A program made the position numbers and the translations under genes. This document shows positions 41,247-45,912 of a stretch of DNA of 45,912 nt, piece by piece (positions within the stretch are counted from its first letter, which is position 1; every line of letters begins with the position of its first letter). The notes beneath the pieces are model-generated. The model searched no databases. It was not told the DNA's origin and saw only the letters and a list, made by a program, of their open reading frames with translations. This DNA is from Gammaproteobacteria bacterium (lineage in GTDB: Bacteria; Pseudomonadota; Gammaproteobacteria; Steroidobacterales; Woeseiaceae). The stretch is from contig JAHHOT010000043.1 of assembly GCA_018677555.1 (NCBI GenBank), forward strand, positions 1 through 45,912. Direction: 5' to 3'.

Positions 41247-42205
41247 GGTTCGATGCGGCGCATGTGCCGCGCGGCGGCAATCCACGAGCCCGCGAGCCCC
41301 AGGAACACGGCGATTCCGACGATTGCCAGGCTCTCCATGAGGTCCAGTGACAGCATGCGATAGGCACTGTTGTACAGCCCGGCGAGGCGGGCTACCGGCT
41401 GCTCGAGCATGCGCAGCCCGGATGCGATCATGCCGAGCGCCAGCAGGCCACCGCCGAGGCCGTACCAGATCCCCGTGTACAGAAACGGGCGGCGAACGAA
41501 CGCGTTACTCGCACCGATGAGCTTGGTGACCTCGATCTCCTCGCGACGGTTCTGAATGTCGAGTCGAATCGTGTTGCCAATAACCACGACGATTGCTACC
41601 CCGAGCAGACCACTGGTCATCAGGATCGCGCGCTCCAGGATATCCAGGATCGCGTGAAAGCGGCGAACCCAGTCAGTATCTGCCTGTACAAAATCCGTTT
41701 CCGGCAAATTGGCCAGTTCCTCGTTGAGCAGAACGAGCGATGCTTCTGTATTACCCGTTCCCGGCCGAATGACCAGCGTGTGGGGCAACGGGTTCGCCGC
41801 CAGGTGATCCAGAGCGGCGCCGAATCCGGACGCTTCACGGAATTCCTGTAGCGCTTCTTCTGCCGGGATGACGGTTACCGATTCGACGTCCGCGCGCTGT
41901 TCGATGATGCTGGCGAGCTGTTGTGCGTCCTCAACGGTTACGTCGGAGGTCAGGTAGAGCGAGAAGTCGAGCGCATTGCCCCAACTGCGGCTGATCGATT
42001 GCGCGTTTTTCACGACGAGGTGCATGGCCGCCGGCAGCGCGAGAGTGACACCGATCACGAGGACGGTCATGAGACTTGCGAACGGATGGTGCACCAGCCG
42101 CCCGAGCGCGCCAACACAGGTACTCACATGTCGTACGAACCAGGTTCGCAGCGGGCTCGCCGGCGCCGCGGGCTTGAGCACTTCCGTTGCCGGCCTTACT
42201 GCCAC
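41240..42205 (-). CDS. ftsX: Cell division protein FtsX
   Basis: HVSTCVGALGRLVHHPFASLMTVLVIGVTLALPAAMHLVVKNAQSISRSWGNALDFSLYL and NTIRLDIQNRREEIEVTKLIGASNAFVRRPFLYTGIWYGLGGG. GTG start at 42205 overlapping the ftsE end. Confidence 0.95.
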   Translation of the reverse strand: MAVRPATEVLKPAAPASPLRTWFVRHVSTCVGALGRLVHHPFASLMTVLVIGVTLALPAAMHLVVKNAQSISRSWGNALDFSLYLTSDVTVEDAQQLASIIEQRADVESVTVIPAEEALQEFREASGFGAALDHLAANPLPHTLVIRPGTGNTEASLVLLNEELANLPETDFVQADTDWVRRFHAILDILERAILMTSGLLGVAIVVVIGNTIRLDIQNRREEIEVTKLIGASNAFVRRPFLYTGIWYGLGGGLLALGMIASGLRMLEQPVARLAGLYNSAYRMLSLDLMESLAIVGIAVFLGLAGSWIAAARHMRRIEPR

Positions 42206-42918
42206 AGGTCTCCCTGCTCCTCGAGCAATCGCTCGCTGTATTCGGTAACGATGTCTTCTTCTTCCTCGATCTCGATGCGGCCGTTCGACAGAGGAATACG
42301 CCGGCAACCCAGTTGATCAATCAGCGCGATGTCGTGGCTCGCGATCAGAAGAGTCACGCCGACTTCATTGAATCGCCGGAAGATCCGCATGACTTCCAGC
42401 GAGAGGTCCGGGTCGAGATTGCCGGTCGGCTCGTCTGCAATCAGCAGCTTCGGTCGCGTGACAATGGCTCGCGCAATACCGACGCGTTGCTGTTCACCCG
42501 TGGACAGGGTTTCCGGCGACTGTTTTTCCTTGTTCAGTAAATCGACCTGGTCCAGCGCGGCGCGTACCTTGCGCGCCGCATCGCGATGACTGACACCGGC
42601 GATGATCAGGGGCAGAGCCACGTTGTCGAACACGGGGCGGTCATAAAGCAGTTTGTGGTCCTGGAACACCATGCCGATCTGGCGGCGATAGGCTGGAATG
42701 CGCCGGCGCGAAACGCGACTCGTGTTCTGCCCGTCGACGACAACGCTGCCGCTCGTGGGCCGGTCGATCAACGCGATCAAGCGGAGCAACGTACTCTTGC
42801 CCGCGCCCGAGTGCCCGGTGATGAAAACCATTTCGCCGGTTTCGATCGACAATGACAAACCGCTCAGCGCTTCCTGCCCACCGGGAAAACGCTTGGTGAC
42901 ATTGTCAATCTGAATCAA
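42196..42918 (-). CDS. ftsE: Cell division ATP-binding protein FtsE
   Basis: MIQIDNVTKRFPGGQEALSGLSLSIETGEMVFITGHSGAGKSTLLRLIALIDRPTSG; Walker A, LSTGEQQRV signature, ADEPTGNLD. Confidence 0.97.
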   Translation of the reverse strand: MIQIDNVTKRFPGGQEALSGLSLSIETGEMVFITGHSGAGKSTLLRLIALIDRPTSGSVVVDGQNTSRVSRRRIPAYRRQIGMVFQDHKLLYDRPVFDNVALPLIIAGVSHRDAARKVRAALDQVDLLNKEKQSPETLSTGEQQRVGIARAIVTRPKLLIADEPTGNLDPDLSLEVMRIFRRFNEVGVTLLIASHDIALIDQLGCRRIPLSNGRIEIEEEEDIVTEYSERLLEEQGDLWQ

Positions 42919-42927
42919 GGTGCTTTC

Positions 42928-43893
42928 TCAGGCAGTGTCGTCAGTCGCGAGGAGCGCTTCAACGTACTGCCCCGCGTCAAATGGCTGCATGTCCTCCGCT
43001 CTTTCGCCGATGCCAATAAACCGTACCGGCACGCCGAGGGTTTTTGCGATGGAAAAAAGAATACCCCCTTTGGCGCTGCCGTCCAGCTTCGTAACGGTCA
43101 GGCCCGTCAGGCCAAGCGCCTGGTGAAACTTTTCGGCTTGCGCCAGCGCGTTTTGTCCCTGGCTGGCATCGAGTACAAGCATGATCTCCTGCGGGGCAGC
43201 CTCGCAGTGCCGCGCGAGTACTCTTTTCACCTTGGTGAGTTCATCCATCAGGCCCTGCTGGTTTTGCAGGCGGCCGGCCGTGTCGGCGAGCAGCACGTCG
43301 ATATTTCTTGTTCGAGCGGCTTCATAGGCGTCATAGACGACGGCGGCCGGATCGGCCCCGGCTTGCTGGGCAACCACGGGTACGTCATTGCGTTCACCCC
43401 AGGCCTGTAACTGTTCAACCGCAGCCGCGCGAAACGTATCGCCCGCGGCGAGCATAACGGTCATTCCCTGGTCCTTGAGACGACGCGCAAGTTTGCCGAT
43501 GGTCGTTGTTTTGCCTGCGCCGTTGACGCCGACCATGAGTATGACGAACGGGCCATCAACAGACTTTACTTCGAGTGGCCTGGCAACGGGCTCGAGGATG
43601 TCGGTCAACACGCGTTGCAGGCCGGCTTGAAGCGCGGCAATGTCCTTGCGCTCCTTACGCGCCAGGTCGGACTTCAACCGGTCGATGATGTGCTCGGTGG
43701 TGTCGACACCCACGTCCGCCATGACCAATCGCGTTTCGAGTTCTTCGAGCACATCGTCATCGATCTTGCCGCCCGGCGCGAGGTTGGCGAGATCGTAGGT
43801 GAGCCAGCTGTCCCCGCGATTGAGGCGCGCGCGCAGGCGCTTGATGAAACCTTCGCGAGCTTGACCGTCGGATTCTTCCTTCTTTCCAAACAC
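42928..43893 (-). CDS. ftsY: Signal recognition particle receptor FtsY
   Basis: VGVNGAGKTTTIGKLARRLKDQGMTVMLAAGDTFRAAAVEQLQ...DTAGRLQNQQGLMDELTKVKRV...VTKLDGSAKGGILFSIAKTLGVPVRFIGIGE. Short N-terminal A domain. Confidence 0.97.
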   Translation of the reverse strand: MFGKKEESDGQAREGFIKRLRARLNRGDSWLTYDLANLAPGGKIDDDVLEELETRLVMADVGVDTTEHIIDRLKSDLARKERKDIAALQAGLQRVLTDILEPVARPLEVKSVDGPFVILMVGVNGAGKTTTIGKLARRLKDQGMTVMLAAGDTFRAAAVEQLQAWGERNDVPVVAQQAGADPAAVVYDAYEAARTRNIDVLLADTAGRLQNQQGLMDELTKVKRVLARHCEAAPQEIMLVLDASQGQNALAQAEKFHQALGLTGLTVTKLDGSAKGGILFSIAKTLGVPVRFIGIGERAEDMQPFDAGQYVEALLATDDTA

Positions 43894-43931
43894 AGCAACT
43901 TCTACAGGGATTAATTTACACTAGCAGCCAG

Positions 43932-44588
43932 ATGCTCAGGCGCACGATGTTGTCCGACACGGAGGACCAAATGGCGAGACGGCCCGGACGCCCCGACAAG
44001 AATTCCCGACCCGGTCGGCTGCGCATTGTAGCGGGAAAATGGCGCAGTCGTCTGCTTCCGGTCGGTGACGATCCGTCGTTGCGGCCTACGTCGGCGCGCG
44101 TCCGAGAGACGTTATTCAACTGGCTGGCCCCTGTCATCGGAGGTGCCACGGTCCTCGACCTGTTTGCGGGAACCGGTGCGCTGGGTCTCGAGGCGCTGTC
44201 GCGAGGCGCAAAACGCGCCGTTCTGGTCGAGCAATCGAAACCCACGCTGAGGCAATTAAAGGACAACATTGCCACACTGGACGCCGGCAATGCGTCAGTC
44301 GTGGCGAAGGACGCGTTGCAGTATCTCTGCCACGCCGAGCCCGAGCCGTTCGACATCGTGTTCCTCGATCCCCCGTATGCCGCCGGTCTCTACGAGGAAT
44401 TGTGTAGACTGCTCGATGAGGGGGGATGGCTGACACCGGGTGCACGCATCTATCTCGAGCTATCCGACGACACCGATTTTCCCGGCCTGCCGGCCGGTTG
44501 GACGGTATTGAACGACAAGACATCTGGCAAGGTGCGTTACCTGCTGCTGCGGGCGCCAGAGAGATCACAACAAAGGAGCAACGGATGA
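43932..44588 (+). CDS. rsmD: 16S rRNA (guanine(966)-N(2))-methyltransferase
   Basis: [65 protein letters not shown]...[11 protein letters not shown]. Exact start (43932, 43947 or 43971) uncertain. Confidence 0.95.
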   Translation: MLRRTMLSDTEDQMARRPGRPDKNSRPGRLRIVAGKWRSRLLPVGDDPSLRPTSARVRETLFNWLAPVIGGATVLDLFAGTGALGLEALSRGAKRAVLVEQSKPTLRQLKDNIATLDAGNASVVAKDALQYLCHAEPEPFDIVFLDPPYAAGLYEELCRLLDEGGWLTPGARIYLELSDDTDFPGLPAGWTVLNDKTSGKVRYLLLRAPERSQQRSNG

Positions 44589-45070
44589 CCGTATCCGCAA
44601 TGTATCCCGGAACCTTCGATCCGATCACGCTGGGCCACGAAGACCTGGTTCGTCGTGCCTGCCGTTTGTTCGACAAGGTCGTCGTCGCGATCGCGGCGAA
44701 TCCGGGAAAAGAGCCTATGTTTACCCTGGAAGAACGGGTCACGCTTGCAGAAGACGCCCTCCGGGAATTCGATAACGTGGAGGTCACTGGCTACGAAGGG
44801 CTCACCGTCGATTTTGCGCGCAAGAACGGCTTGCAGGTTATCGTTCGAGGCTTGCGGGCAATCTCGGATTTCGAATACGAGTTTCAGCTCGCCAACATGA
44901 ACCGGCACCTGACCGACGAAGTGGAAACCGCGTTTCTGACCCCGACCGAGAAATACACCTACATTTCGTCAAGCCTCGTTCGTGAAATCGCCAGCATGGG
45001 CGGCGACATCAGCGAATTCGTCTCGCCGGACGTCAATACCGCGCTGATGAAGCGCGTCGGTCAGCGCTGA
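44585..45070 (+). CDS. coaD: Phosphopantetheine adenylyltransferase
   Basis: [47 protein letters not shown]...[25 protein letters not shown]...[23 protein letters not shown]. Confidence 0.97.
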   Translation: MTVSAMYPGTFDPITLGHEDLVRRACRLFDKVVVAIAANPGKEPMFTLEERVTLAEDALREFDNVEVTGYEGLTVDFARKNGLQVIVRGLRAISDFEYEFQLANMNRHLTDEVETAFLTPTEKYTYISSSLVREIASMGGDISEFVSPDVNTALMKRVGQR

Positions 45071-45873
45071 CAGTTTTTGCAGTAGAAGGTCGAGCGCTGG
45101 CCGAGAACAATCGCGCTGAGCGGCCTTTTGCACGCTGGACAGGGCTGTCCATCTCGCGCATATACGTTCAGTTCCTGCTTGAAGTACCCGGGTTCGCCGT
45201 CTCCACCGTGGAAGTCGCGCAAGGTCGTGCCACCTGCGTCAATAGCCCTGGTCAGAACGGTTTTGATGGCATCGACCAGCCGCGGCATACGGTGCACGGC
45301 AATTCGATCGGAGCGTCGTTTCGGATGAATGCCGGCGAGGTAAAGGGCTTCGTTTGCGTAAATGTTGCCTACGCCGACAACTATATTGGCGTTCATGACC
45401 AGTTGCTTGACGGCGACGCGGCGCCCCCGGCTTGCGCGCCATAAATATTCGCTGGTGAACGCGTCGCTCAATGGTTCCGGGCCAAGGTCCCGAATCAGGG
45501 GATGTTCTTCCGGGGTCCGGGCCCACAGCCAGCAACCGAAACGCCGTGGATCGCGGAAGCGCAACGCTTTGCCGCTCGTTAGCCGGATATCGACGTGGTC
45601 GTGTTTGCCCGCGGGCTCGTCCGACTCGATGATTCGCAGGCTGCCGGACATTCCAAGGTGCAGCATAGCCGAGCCTGCATCGGTGTCGAGGAACAGATAC
45701 TTGGCGCGCCGTCTGATCGAGCGGATAGTCTGCCCGGCGAGGTTTGCCTCGAGTTCGTCCGGAATTGGCCAACGGAGACGCCGGTCGCGCACGACGACAT
45801 CGTTAACCCGTTGATTTTTCAACCAGGGCGCGATTCCGCGCCGGCTGGTTTCGACTTCCGGTAACTCAGGCAT
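45061..45873 (-). CDS. mutM: Formamidopyrimidine-DNA glycosylase
   Basis: [38 protein letters not shown]...[18 protein letters not shown]...C-terminal zinc finger [26 protein letters not shown]. Confidence 0.97.
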   Translation of the reverse strand: MPELPEVETSRRGIAPWLKNQRVNDVVVRDRRLRWPIPDELEANLAGQTIRSIRRRAKYLFLDTDAGSAMLHLGMSGSLRIIESDEPAGKHDHVDIRLTSGKALRFRDPRRFGCWLWARTPEEHPLIRDLGPEPLSDAFTSEYLWRASRGRRVAVKQLVMNANIVVGVGNIYANEALYLAGIHPKRRSDRIAVHRMPRLVDAIKTVLTRAIDAGGTTLRDFHGGDGEPGYFKQELNVYARDGQPCPACKRPLSAIVLGQRSTFYCKNCQR

Positions 45874-45912
45874 AGGATTGAAAAGCGTGAACCAGGCCAC
45901 ACTATAGTGAGA

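Overview
This 45.9 kb window is a chromosomal segment from a GC-rich bacterium, almost certainly a gammaproteobacterium. The basis for that is the rpoH-ftsX-ftsE-ftsY / rsmD-coaD-mutM order, gltBD, and a dedicated Gram-negative sortase locus. Most of it is ordinary housekeeping and transport genes: hemH, gltBD, thiolase, an AGCS symporter, three MATE-family proteins, glutaryl-CoA-dehydrogenase-like, rpoH, ftsEXY, rsmD, coaD and mutM.

Items worth a second look:
(1) A compact sortase system at 21.5-27.0 kb: HK and RR divergent from a VIT/VWA target with a non-LPXTG-looking C-terminal signal (FPATATSAP) and a class GN sortase. The HK sensor domain looks CBM9-like.
(2) An AT-richer accessory patch at 28.2-29.75 kb with a convincing integron-type attC site (29207-29311). 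Its R'' box overlaps the stop codon of a small ORF. It is followed by a stand-alone secretin-N0-like ORF and a shorter degenerate attC-like site. No integrase is visible.
(3) An exact CIRCE element (TTAGCACTC-N9-GAGTGCTAA, 41107-41133) immediately upstream of rpoH, which suggests HrcA control of sigma-32.
(4) A DinF/MATE gene whose family homology extends upstream of any ATG/GTG/TTG/CTG codon, directly behind the stop of the preceding gene in the same frame.
(5) Flanking repeats around the 3.6-5.3 kb lipoprotein pair and around the DUF4019 gene.
(6) Two long palindromes sharing an AATCCnnCACGTGnnGGAT layout.

No rRNA, tRNA, CRISPR array, prophage or intact transposase was recognised. Family assignments come from reading the translations; no database search was run.
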